Source: Anisodus tanguticus (lineage: Eukaryota; Streptophyta; Magnoliopsida; Solanales; Solanaceae). From it: 64,000 bases of DNA. The stretch spans positions 13,108,970-13,172,969 of the forward strand of contig CM067546.1 of assembly GCA_034509755.1 (NCBI GenBank), in the 5' to 3' direction. Position numbers and translations under genes: made by a program. Below are positions 1 to 9,985 of the stretch, piece by piece (position 1 is the first letter of the stretch; each line of letters starts with the position of its first letter). The notes under the pieces were generated by a model. The model made no database searches. It saw only the letters and a program-made list of their open reading frames with translations, and was not told the origin of the DNA.

Positions 1-151
1 GTGGAATAGTAGGCTGAGTGAGTCCCTCAATTTTTATCTCTTGGAAAAAATGCGAGTTTTTAGAAATGGTGGCACCCGTAGTCATCAAATTCTTGATTCA
101 CCTCTCCTTTCAACCATCATTACCGCTAGCTACTACATGAAACACTACCAT

Positions 152-641
152 TAGCCATCACCATCTCCAATCGACACACACAATCACCACCACTAATCGC
201 CATATAAATTTTTAAAATTTTTTGTTTGTATAATATTAAATTAATTTAGTATTTTATTAAATTTTATATTTATTAATTTAATAAAGACAAGTTTTATACA
301 TTCAAATCTTGAAAAGACAACAAATCACCACCACTATTCGCCATATAAATTTTTAAAACTTTTTTAAACAAGTTTGTATAATAATAAATTATTTTTAGTA
401 TTTTATTGAATTTTATATTTATTAATTTAATAAAGACAAACCCCAATCGGCATCCGTTTTATACATTCCATCACCATCCATCACCATCTCCAATCGACAC
501 ACACAATCACCACCACTCGCCATATAAATTTTTAATTTTTTTTTTGTATAATAATTAATTATTTTTAGTATTTTATTGAATTTTATATTTATTAATTTAA
601 TAAAGAAAGTTTTATACATTCAATTGTTGAAAAGACAACAA
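152..641. repeat. AT-rich tandem repeat, three copies
   Basis: Three direct copies of a roughly 150-175 bp unit lie head to tail, at about 152-321, 322-466 and 467-641. Each contains ACACAATCACCACCACT or a close variant, then GCCATATAAATTTTTA, then an AT-rich stretch ending in TTAATTTAATAAAGA and TTTTATACATTC. The middle copy has lost the leading CATCTCCAATCGACAC part. There is no credible reading frame. The arrangement is seen directly; the repeat family is not recognised. Bases 1-151 hold nothing I can name. Confidence 0.75.
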
Positions 642-649
642 TAACAATA

Positions 650-733
650 TACCAGTGTAATCCCACAAAATAGGGTCTGAGGAGGGTAGAATGTACGTAG
701 ACCTTACCCCTACCTTGAAAGGTAGAGAGGTGA
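650..733 (+). mobile_element. SINE-like fragment (Solanaceae type)
   Basis: The stretch GGGTCTGAGGAGGGTAGAAT, then GTACGTAGACCTTACCCC and a short AGGTAGAGAGG resembles the body of tRNA-derived plant SINEs as I remember them. No A or B box is visible upstream, so it is a fragment. Part of the same fragment reappears on the other strand at 55884-55937, where Copia-C cuts it. Family assignment is from memory and uncertain. Confidence 0.4.
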
Positions 734-1036
734 AAAGATAACTATCTTAATTATTTAATAATTAAATCTTAATACAATATCTTAATATTCAGATATATAT
801 ATTCAGATTCATACATCTAAATTTTAAAATACATCTTAATATTCATATGTATATTCAGATTCACAAATTTTAATGTTAATAAATATAAATGAGGGCTTCC
901 TTTAGCTTTTTGTTGGTGCTAATGGGTGAAAGTAAACTTAAAATATTACAACTTGGCTTTCGTTCGAAACCAAATTCAATGAGAATGAGAGGAAGTTGTA
1001 ATGTTGAATTCAATATTGACTCTTGTAACATAAAAT

Positions 1037-2445
1037 TAGGGGTGTCAGATGGGCCGAATGAAATGAAGTTGGCGAGTCAAGATGGGTTGAATCAATAGAT
1101 GGACCAATGAAACCCGTCCAAAGCTTACATGAGTTAAGATGAGCGGGTCAAGATGGCTAAATGATGGGTCATAACCAAACTTGACCCTTACTTTTACAAA
1201 TTTCAAACTTACCTTCTATGATGTTATTTTATTTTGTATGATATTTCATTTTTAAATATCTTTATTTTTAAAATAAGAATAATATTTTAAAGAATTTTTT
1301 TTCCATTTTTTATAAAAGCAAAATAAATATATAAAATAATGGGTGAGAGGGCAGGGGATAGTGGGGGGGGGGGGGGGTGAGAGGAGGGGGTGAGAGGGAG
1401 GGGGAGCTGGGTAGTGGGGTAAGAAAAGTTTCTCATTTTTTACCAAAAAATTGTATAAGTAAAATAAATATATAAAGTAAAAACTTTGGGTGGGGGGTGG
1501 GGATGGGGTAAGCAATTTTTTCTCATTTTTTTATAAAAAGTTTATAAAAGTAAAATATATATAGAAAATTTGGGGGTGAGTGGGAGAGCGGGGAGTAGTG
1601 GGGGAGGGGGGTTGGGTGATGAGGTACAAAATATTTCTCATTTTTAATAAAATTTTATATACAAGTAAAATAAATATATAAAATAAAAACCATATTTTTA
1701 ATAATTTTTTTATAATAGTAAAAAATATGAAATAGAAATTTGAGGATGGGGGTAGGGCATGGGGTGGAGGGGGTAGGAGGTAAGAATAAAATTCATATTT
1801 TTTATAATTTTTTTTATAAAAGTAAAAAGAATATGAAATAGAAATTTGAGGATGGGGGTAGGGCATGGGGTGGGATGGAGGGGTTAGGGCGGTAGGGGGA
1901 GGTAAGAAAATATTTCATATTTTTTATAAAAGTAAAAAAATATGAATTAGAAATTTGAGGATGGGATATGGCAATAGGGTGAGGGAAGGAGAGGTGTAGG
2001 TGTGGGTAGGGAGGGGGCAAATCGTAAAAAGTTTTTTTTTTTTTTTTTTTTATAAATTGTTTATAAAAATAAAAAAAATATATGAAATAAAATTTTGAGA
2101 ATGGGGTATGGAAAGTAGGGTGGGGGTTGGGGTAGGGAGAGAGGTGGGGCTATATGGGGTAGGTGGTGTAGAGGTGGTAGGGAGGTAGGGGTGGGGTGGA
2201 GTAGGCAAGGTAGGGGGCAGAGATGTGAGGGTGGTTCAGTGCGTAGGTGGGGGGTGGTGTAGGGGAGGGGGTAGGGTGGATGGATAATGTGGTGGGTGGT
2301 TGGGGTGCGTTGGTGTATTTTTATTGTTCCGAAATAATAAAGGATTTTTAAAAATAATTATTTACAAACAAAAAACTTAATCTAGAGTGGAACTCTAATT
2401 GTTAAGATTGAGCATTTTCGTGAGTCAAGTTTGGGCATCATCATG
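1037..2445 (+). mobile_element. hAT-like non-autonomous transposon, left part
   Basis: The element starts with TAGGGGTGTCAGATGGGC, typical of hAT termini. Subterminal GGGT/GGGC-rich motifs follow (for example GCGGGTCAAGATGG near 1145). No transposase reading frame is visible. The element is interrupted at 2446 by Gypsy-1 and its right end is not present nearby. The second copy at 51989-55594 keeps both ends, which supports the boundary chosen here. Superfamily assignment rests on the terminus and the near-8-bp flanking duplication in the second copy. Confidence 0.6.
1340..2310 (+). repeat. G-rich / AT-rich minisatellite-like array
   Basis: Roughly 100-130 bp units alternate an AT-rich half, close to TTTTTATAAAAGTAAAA, with a strongly purine-rich half such as GATGGGGGTAGGGCATGGGG. 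Clear unit starts (GAAATTTGAGGATGGG) occur near 1735, 1845 and 1948, with degenerate units before and after. From about 2100 the array becomes almost pure G/T/A tracts of GGGG and GGTAGG. Open frames on either strand here are low-complexity Pro/Phe/Tyr-rich artefacts. The same array lies inverted at about 54300-55330. Confidence 0.75.
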
Positions 2446-4495
2446 TGTAACATCTAGTACTTTCGGGCCATGGTTTGAATCGCTAGAAGTGTCTAAATAG
2501 ATCCGAACGTTGGAGGATTCTTGATTATATTCACGTATGAAAATGAAGAGCTTAGTATATAAAAGGATAAAACCCTGAAATAATTTTGGACGTAACAAGT
2601 GTGATGACGGGGATCGAAAATAATATTTGGTGTGTGCATAAAGAGGCTATGGACTAGTGCTATATCGCACGATTATGACATTGAGTATATAAAGGTTTTA
2701 TAAGTCATCAAGATTTAAGTGAATTGGGATCAAGAAATTAATTTGGTGTATAATGTATTAAGTAATATAATATATAATGAATTAGTGTTGAGTGGATAAA
2801 CTTCCACATGGCATCTAGGGGACAAACAATGAACGTGACTATGTATTGTTGTGTGTTTGGTGGCAGTAAAAGTTATGACTACAAAGTAGAGTTGGCCAAG
2901 GAGTGACATGTGCTAAGGCATGAGAAATTCTCCAACCTTAACTTCACTTTATTATAATTTCATGGCAGAAAAATAGGGACTGCTTTATTTTGGGGTAGCA
3001 ACATAATACTTACTTGTGTAGTGGCAACATTCCTCCTTCACTTTTAAAGGAAACAAATCGTACTTCCTTTCCACGAAAAGCAAATTGGAGATTCCCAGTA
3101 TATTTCATTAAAACAACTTGTAGCAATTTATGTAAATAAGAACAATAATGTGACACACGATTTTAAGGAAGTACGGTGTGAATTTTTCAAGAACGACATA
3201 CGGGTTTTGCTCACCGCTTCAATCTTGTTGTTTCATTTTATCGTGTTGTTGAATTCGGGTTTCATTAAAGTGAAATAAGGTTAAAGAAGAGCAGGTTTTG
3301 GCATATAAGATGGATTATGAAGTGGCAGATCTTGTCAGCATCATTGGAAATTGCCCAAGGTATGTTAAGGCAAATAATTTCTTCTTTTGGCATGTTCTAA
3401 ATATGAAACGTAAACGTAATATTGTCCCATAAATTATTCTACTCTTAGTAGTTAAGGAATGTTCATGTTATTGATTCCTATGATAAAAACATGTCTAAAT
3501 ATGTTCCTAAATCCTTATTGAGGTATATGGGAAAGATGTTGATATTCCCAATGTTAACCGAAGGTACATGTTAATGTTCACAGTGTTAGCCAAAGGTACA
3601 AGGATATTATGTCACCCAAGATGTTTCATTATCATTCATGCATTTGCATTACATTCATGTATTACCCTAGACATACATGTGTTATATACACTACTATATG
3701 GTATGAATTATATATATGTAGGGGATGAGAAAAATGGAATGGCGGTATATACGCAACACCACCTGCAGCTGGTACATATATCACGAAAATGAAGATGCCC
3801 AATGAGGCCAATATGATAATGATTATGCCCACAGAGGCCGAAATTGAAATGATGCCCACAGAGGCTGTTATGGGAAGGAAGATGCCCTTGTGTGGAAAAA
3901 AATATATATATATATATGCATTTGCATTGTGCATGACATTTAGGAATATTATGGCCCTCAGAGGCATTTACTACTGGTCGGCTATTTCTAATAATTTACG
4001 TTACTATTACTATCTTTTCTCTGTCGGTTTATGTTTATATCACTGTTATGCTATTATTCATGTCCCTGACATACTCAGTACATCAGTCGTACTGACGTCC
4101 CTTTTGTCTAGGGATGTTGCGTTTCATGCCCGCAGGATCAGGTAGACAGGTGACGGTTCGCATTAGTAATGGATGGTTCAGCTGATATTGGAGCACTCTA
4201 TTTGTATCAGAGTTGCGGTCTGGTCATGGTATGGTATTTTGCATATGCATATGGGTATGTCGGGGCCCTGTCCCGACCTTATGGTGTCATGTACTCTTTA
4301 GAGGCTTGTAGACAATTGTCCTGTGTATAGTAGTTGTGTATGGCCCTATCGATTGTGATGTATGTGTCAGCCGAATATTTGGTCACGACCCTTGTGGCCA
4401 TTATTGATTACGGTTAGCGGATAAATATGTGAAGAGTGGTGCCCGACAGGTAGGGTTCGGGTGCCCGTCATGGCCCTCCGGTTTGGGTCGTGACA
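2446..4495 (+). repeat. 5' LTR of Gypsy-1
   Basis: The LTR runs from TGTAACATC to GGGTCGTGACA, with TG and CA ends, 2050 bp. The start matches the 3' LTR at 8831 and the reverse-strand solo LTR at 52127-54164. A TATA-like TATATAAAAGG lies near 2557 but only about 110 bp into the LTR, so its role is unclear. A conserved hairpin (CAGTAC / GTACTG) occurs at 4076-4094, followed by GACGTCCCTTTTGTC. Open frames at 3568-4145 are LTR sequence, not genes. Confidence 0.9.
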
Positions 4496-4499
4496 AAGT

Positions 4500-4511
4500 T
4501 GGTATCAGAGC
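4500..4511 (+). other. Primer-binding site of Gypsy-1
   Basis: TGGTATCAGAGC follows the LTR end after four bases. It is the usual plant retrotransposon primer site complementary to the 3' end of initiator Met-tRNA. Its position fixes the LTR end. Confidence 0.9.
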
Positions 4512-4562
4512 AGGTCTGTCCTAGGGAGTCTACAAGCCGTGTCTAGTAGACTCTTGTTTATG

Positions 4563-4582
4563 AGTGTGTAGCGCACCACACT
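4563..4582 (+). other. Candidate dimerisation-type stem-loop, Gypsy-1
   Basis: AGTGTG and CACACT form a 6-bp stem around the 8-nt loop TAGCGCAC, 52 nt downstream of the primer site. Equivalent structures lie at 11928-11943 in Gypsy-2 and 22415-22430 in Gypsy-3. The pairing is read from sequence; the role is inference. Confidence 0.4.
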
Positions 4583-7330
4583 TATAAACAGGAGGGTGCT
4601 AGGCATTTAGGGATGGTTTCCATTCTTTCATATCATAGATCGTGCAGTAGAGCTGAGTCTTAAGAATTCGAGTTTAACTCGTGCCTGATATTGTTTCAGT
4701 AATGACGGTTACCAAAAAGACTTCGGTTAGTTCATAGTCGTAGCCAGTAAATGAGTGACTTCTACCAGACGATTGATACGCCAGAAGGGTAGTATTATGT
4801 TTGAAATTTGAGATTGTGAGAAATTGTCTCACTCATATACGGAAGAGATAATGCAAGTCTGGAAAGCAAAATATTTGCGTTGGGAAACAAAAAAAAAGGG
4901 AAGTACTAAGCACTTGAACGTAGAAGATTGTAAGGATCCCCTCTGTAGACCTTATCGTGTCTATGATTACGGCAATACCTTCCTCCCGTAGGGATATGAT
5001 TAGCAGGGAGATTGAGGTTGGATTGAGTGTAAATATGAGTAGTATGCTCTTTATTAAGACAGATCCATCAGAGGATATGAGTAAGTTGCTTTCCCAGGCA
5101 CACGACTTCATCCTAGAGCATCGGATAAACACAAGCCCTTGAATGGTCAGGGAGCTCATAACCTAGGGAGTTTATCAGTCATGGATAGCCGATATTTAAA
5201 GGTTCAAACATGCCAATATTTCAGGGTCAAAGTTGTAAAGGTCGAGTAAAATAGCCCCGACCGTCTTGTAGTCAGTTTGGTCGAGCGCACTGCCGGATTG
5301 TGCCACGAAGGTACAGGGGGTTGATTTAGTATGGCAGCCATGGCCACGACATTCCGAAGTGTCTCAAGTTAATGCGCAAAGGTAATGATAAGATGACTAT
5401 GAGTTGTACAGATGAAAAAGCAGAAGGCATAATTGGAAGGTTAGTAGGTTATGAAAATCTACACGTTTTATAGTGACTCTTGCTGATTCGAATGAGGAAA
5501 TATGTTATGTACGTGCGACCTAAGTTGTAATGTCTTACCTAGAATATATTGAGAATTATCCCGGGGTATCATTAACGAGAATGGATTTCTAAAATCGAAT
5601 TATCTGAAGAGTGACCATCAGTAAATTTAAGAAAATCACGTAAAGTGACGTACCTAGAATGGTGAGCCCAAGTCATAGGTATAAGGATTTAGTTATCCAC
5701 GGTAGTGGAAGGGGACCTAAACCTCTCGTCCGTGTGTAAAAGGGTTGTACCGCGTATTATTGAGAAGTACATGTATCAACGTTGGTAAGCTAAGACATGC
5801 TATAGGTATTGGACTGGTAAGGTCTTCGTCTTCATCGTGCAATATGTTACAATTCTAAATAACCTCTGCATAACAATAGGGGCAATTGAGGATGAAAAAC
5901 TATGGAACAATCAAAGAATAGTTGTAAGAAATATGGAAACGGTTAATAAGTATGAATAGAATGGTATGATCAAGTGTTAAGGCAGAAATGTTTTCATTTA
6001 ATGACGAAGAGAAGGAAGGATTATGACAATAAGGATAAAGGCGAATGAGATTATAGTTATGCAGGTTTCACAAAGGTATGGTTACTCCAGAATAGTGTAA
6101 GCACCGATGGTAGAGGAAGGACAGTAAGAACTCTTCGGCCAAAGATGACGAACCTCTAATGTACAAGAAGATACTATGAGAAATACTTTGAAGATAAGAG
6201 ACCCCCCCCCAAGGCAACTTGAAATGGAAATATAAAGGTAAGACGAATGGGCACTCGGTTGATGGGAGACCTAATAATGATAAGATAAGGAAGCTTGACA
6301 AGTCAATGGATCATGTAAAACCGTGGGTTGGATCTAAACATACGAAGCATCGGTTCCACAACATATGCAGTCATACCTCTCAGAAAGTATGTAAATGGAA
6401 GTAACAGTGAGTAAAGTTTGAGATTAGCACCTAAATAGGTGAAAAGGGGTCAATGACACCTATGGATACAAGGTAGACATTAAAGATATATGTCAAGAGA
6501 TAATGACATTATAATGAAGATAAAATGTCAGGCAAATACAGATGTCTATGAGAATTATCAAACTGATCAAAGGTTCTACGAGATAGATAAAGTAATGGGT
6601 GTACAACTTAACGAGATCAAGAAAATCCTCTCCCAAAGTGCCATTGACAGGAAGTCTTAGCCATGAGGCAAGTGAAGGAATTCGAATCTAAGTATAATGA
6701 CCATGCTTGGATATAGTGGGCCGACGTCATGTAACGAAAAATTCTTCAGAATCTTTTATGTATAGAATAAGGGAATAAGTTAACAACTCATCCTTTAAGG
6801 GATAGTAACGCCAAGGTTTGGACTCAAGAGTAATGTTTGAGATTACGTACGTATACTAGAATATCTTGGAACTAAGAAGAGTACGACAAGTAAGAAAGTG
6901 AGTGAATAAGTGTCAAAAGAAGTAAAGCAAGGAAGTTGTCAATAATTATGAGTAGTACGAAAAAAAGGAGATTCCATTCAGACCAGGAATAAAAGTTAAG
7001 TGCGATGATATGCACACTTCGGATTCGATGACATTGTTCATAAAGTGTTCATGATTGAGATATACTACAAATATAAGATTTTTCAGCACACTAGTTAGTA
7101 AACAAAGCTAAGTTGACAATAGTAGGACGAAGGAGAAAAGTTAACCTGAGGGAACGCATCAGTTAGCTAAGTGGGAGTGAGATTGGAGGATTCAGATAGT
7201 GATAGCCCTATGACTCAAAATACAGCAGGGTCATCCCTCATACTGGAATAAAATGAACATCATGATGAAGATCCCATTTTTAGAGAAGATCATGGAAGAT
7301 ATTTAACAAAAGAGAATCGTAACCTTCGAG
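4583..7330 (+). other. Gypsy-1 interior, no recognisable coding
   Basis: About 2.7 kb of A/G-rich interior sequence in the place where gag, protease, RT and RNase H should sit. I found no zinc knuckle, protease or RT motif in any frame and no long frame. The leader just after the primer site resembles the leaders of Gypsy-2 and Gypsy-3. The stretch is either an extremely decayed coding region or a non-coding filler of the LARD type (large retrotransposon derivative). The short frames at 4957-5142 and 6219-6404 have no motif support. Confidence 0.5.
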
Positions 7331-8624
7331 CATAATGGGAGAGAGACCCTCAGGTGGAAGGTCCATTTGTGTATTTCCAATGTAGCAGGATTACGAGACA
7401 AGATTATGACGGAGGTCCATTGCTCACTAGTATTTCGTTTACCCTGGATCTACTAAGATGTATCATGATCTCAAAGGTATTTATTGGTGGAACAACATGA
7501 AGAGGAACATTGCGGAGTTTGTAGCTCAGTTTCCTAATTGTCAGCAAGTAAAAGCGGAGCATCAAAAAGCCCCACGGTTTGACTCAGAAATATTTAGATC
7601 TCGATATGGAAATGAGAAATGATTAATATAGATTTTATTACGGGTTTACCTCGCCTTTGTGACATGTTTGATTCTATTTGGGTGATTTTTGATAGACTGA
7701 CAACATCAGTTTAATTCCTGGCGGTCAAAACTATCTACACAACCGAGGACTACGCAAGGTTGTACGCCTTCATGGTATGCCTATTTATATTATATCGATC
7801 GACGTATGCAATTCACAACTAATTTATGAAAATCATTTCAAAAGGATTTAGGCACCTAAGTTAATTTTAGCACAACTTTCCACCCTCAGACAGACGGGCA
7901 AACGCCCGAGGACATGCTACGAACTTGTGTATTGGACTTCAAGGGAAGTTGGGTGATCATCTATCCCTTATTAAATTTGTGTACAATAACAATTATCATG
8001 CTAGCATCAAATGTCTCCATACGAGGCGTTATATGGATGAAATGTAGATTTCTTATTGGATGATTCGAAGTAGGCGAATTAAAATTATTTGGGTCGACTT
8101 GGTGCACCAAGCCATAGAGAAGGTGAAGTTTATCCAAGAACGGCAACTAATCGCTCGAGTCGTCAAAGCCGTATTTAGATGTGCGACAGCAGGACCTAGA
8201 ATTCCAAGTGGATGATTGGGTCTTTTCGAACATCTCTCCTATGAAGAGTGTAATGAAATTTGGGAAAAAGGGAAAACTCAATCCAAGGTACATTAGGCCA
8301 TATCGCATAATTCGACGAATAGGCCAAGTAGCTTACGAATTGGACTTGCCTTTGGATTTAGAGTTTATTCATTCAGTTTTTCATGTTTTTATATAAAGAG
8401 CATGTATTGGAGATCCTTTCCGGATTGTACCAATTGACGATGTGAAAGTTATAGAGGACCTATCATATGAAGAGGTTCCTATTGCTATCTTATATCGACA
8501 AGTCCGCAAGTTGAGAACTAAAGAAGTGGCCTCCGTGAAGGTACTATGGAAGAATAAGAATGTAGAAGAAATGACATGGGAGGCGGAAGAGGAGATGAAA
8601 CACAAATATCCCTACCTATCTTAG
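7330..8624 (+). pseudogene. Gypsy-1 integrase and chromodomain remnant
   Basis: The sequence follows the integrase of Gypsy-2 with many stops, frameshifts and small deletions. Visible pieces are the zinc-binding region near 7430-7570 (YHDLKGIYWWNN, then a C-to-F change in the CPNC pair), the core start near 7625, and the AYNNNYH region near 7980. From about 8181 one frame gives the C-terminal region (DWVF, KLNPRYIRPYRI, GQVAYELDLP). A second frame from 8442 gives the chromodomain-like end (VRKLRTKEVASVKVLW, MTWEAEEEM), stopping at 8622-8624. Catalytic residues are not retained in a common frame, so the protein is dead. Confidence 0.8.
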
Positions 8625-8818
8625 GCCAACGTCGAGGCTCCGAGAGAAGCATAAGGTGAGTTTTATTTTAGACTATTATCATTAAGTCTTGATGACCATG
8701 TAAGGTCCGACATAAGGATAAATGTTATATTATATGACACGTGAAGCGATTGATGTATTTTCTAACTATGTGATGAGAATTATATATGTCACCCCAACAT
8801 TCGAGGATGAATGTTTCT

Positions 8819-8830
8819 AAGGGGGAAGAA
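8819..8830 (+). other. Polypurine tract of Gypsy-1
   Basis: AAGGGGGAAGAA lies directly before the TGTAACATCC start of the 3' LTR. This is the expected position of the plus-strand primer and fixes the LTR boundary. Confidence 0.75.
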
Positions 8831-9985
8831 TGTAACATCCCGTACTTTCAGGCCAAGGTTTGAATCACCAGACGTGTATAAATAGACCCGAGCATTGGAG
8901 GATTCTTGGTCATATTCACGTATGCAAATGAAGAGCTTAGTATATAAAAGGATAAAACCCCGAAATGATTTTACACGTAACAAGTGTGATGACGGGGATC
9001 AAAATAATATTTGGTGTGTGCATAAAGAGGCTATGGACTAGTGCTATATCGCACGGTTATGACATTGAGTATATGAAGGTTTTATAAGTCATCAAGATTT
9101 AAGTGAATTGGGATCAAGAAATTAATTTGGTGTATAACGGATTAAGTAATATAATATATAATGAATTAGTGTTGAGTGGATAAACGTCCACATGGCATCT
9201 AGGGGACAAACAACAAATGTGACTATGTATTGTTGTGTGTTTGGTGGCAGTAAAAGTTATGACTACAAAGTAGAGTTGGTCAAGGAGTGACATGTGCTAA
9301 GGCATGAGAAATTCTCCAACCTTAACTTCACTTTATTATAATTTCATGGCAGAAAAATAGGGGCTGCTCGTGGCTTTTATTTTGGGGTAGCAACATAATA
9401 CTTACTTGTGTAGTAGCAACATTCCTCCTTCACTTTTAAAGGAAACAAATCATACTTCCTCTCCACGAAAAGCAAATTGGATATTCCCAGTATATTTCGT
9501 TAAAACAACTTGCAGCAATTTATGTAATTAAGAACAATAATGTGACACCCGATTTTAAGGAAGTACGGTGTGAAATTTTCAAGAACGACATACGGGTTTT
9601 GCTCACCGCTTCAATCTTGTTGTTTCGTTTTATCGTGTTATTGAATCCGGGTTTCATTAAAGCGAAATAAGGTTAAAGAAGAGTAGTTTTTGGCATATAA
9701 GATGGATTATGAAGTGGCGGATCTTGTCAGCATCATTGGAAATTGTTCAAGGTATGTTAAGGCAAATCATTTCTTCTTTTGGCATGTTCTAAATACGAAA
9801 CGTAAACGTAATATTGTCCTATAAATTATTCTACTCTTAGTAGTTAAGGAATGTTCATGTTATTGATTCTAAGATAAAAGATGTCTAAATATGTTCCTAA
9901 ATCCTTATTGAGGTATATGGGAAAGATGTTGATATTCCCAATGTTAGCCGAAGGTACATGTTAATGTTCACAGTGTTAGCCGAAG
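8831..9985 (+). repeat. 3' LTR of Gypsy-1, truncated
   Basis: It matches the first 1.15 kb of the 5' LTR (TGTAACATCC start, shared blocks up to GTTCACAGTGTTAGCCGAA). It stops where Gypsy-2 begins with TGTAACACC. The missing last 900 bp do not resume at 17284, so the far side was lost by deletion. The element therefore predates Gypsy-2. Confidence 0.85.

Larger units (their letters stand above)
700..4495 (+). repeat. Left arm of long inverted duplication
   Basis: This block matches, in reverse complement, 52127-55937. Shared landmarks in order are the SINE scrap, an AT-rich spacer, the hAT-like terminus, the G-rich minisatellite, the hAT flank GTTTGGGCATCATCA and a complete gypsy LTR. Because sequence outside the hAT and outside the LTR is shared, this is one duplicated segment and not two independent insertions. 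By eye the LTR starts differ at roughly one base in ten, so the duplication is old. Bases 734-1036 within it are AT-rich and gene-free. Confidence 0.85.
2446..9985 (+). mobile_element. Gypsy-1: degenerate Ty3/gypsy retrotransposon
   Basis: A 5' LTR (2446-4495), Met-tRNA type primer site, interior, purine tract and truncated 3' LTR (8831-9985) define the element. The flank TCATG at 2441-2445 is the probable target-site duplication, since the copy at 52127-54164 carries the same 5 bp on its far side. The 3' LTR ends where Gypsy-2 begins. The coding end of the interior matches the integrase and chromodomain of Gypsy-2, placing it in the chromodomain gypsy lineage, probably the Tekay/Del group. 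It cannot encode functional proteins. Confidence 0.85.

Noticed and set aside
1252..2020. Several open frames on the minus strand rich in Pro, Phe, Ile and Tyr
   Set aside because: They are translations of the G-rich/AT-rich minisatellite. The same frames appear in the inverted copy at 54609-55414 and no domain is present.
4076..4140. Hammerhead ribozyme (retrozyme) in the LTR
   Set aside because: The conserved CTGANGA and GAAA core boxes are not present around the hairpin.
3568..4145. Open frames of 74-118 residues
   Set aside because: They fall inside the Gypsy-1 LTR, and equivalents occur in the other LTRs (10864-11243, 52633-52993) with different stops.
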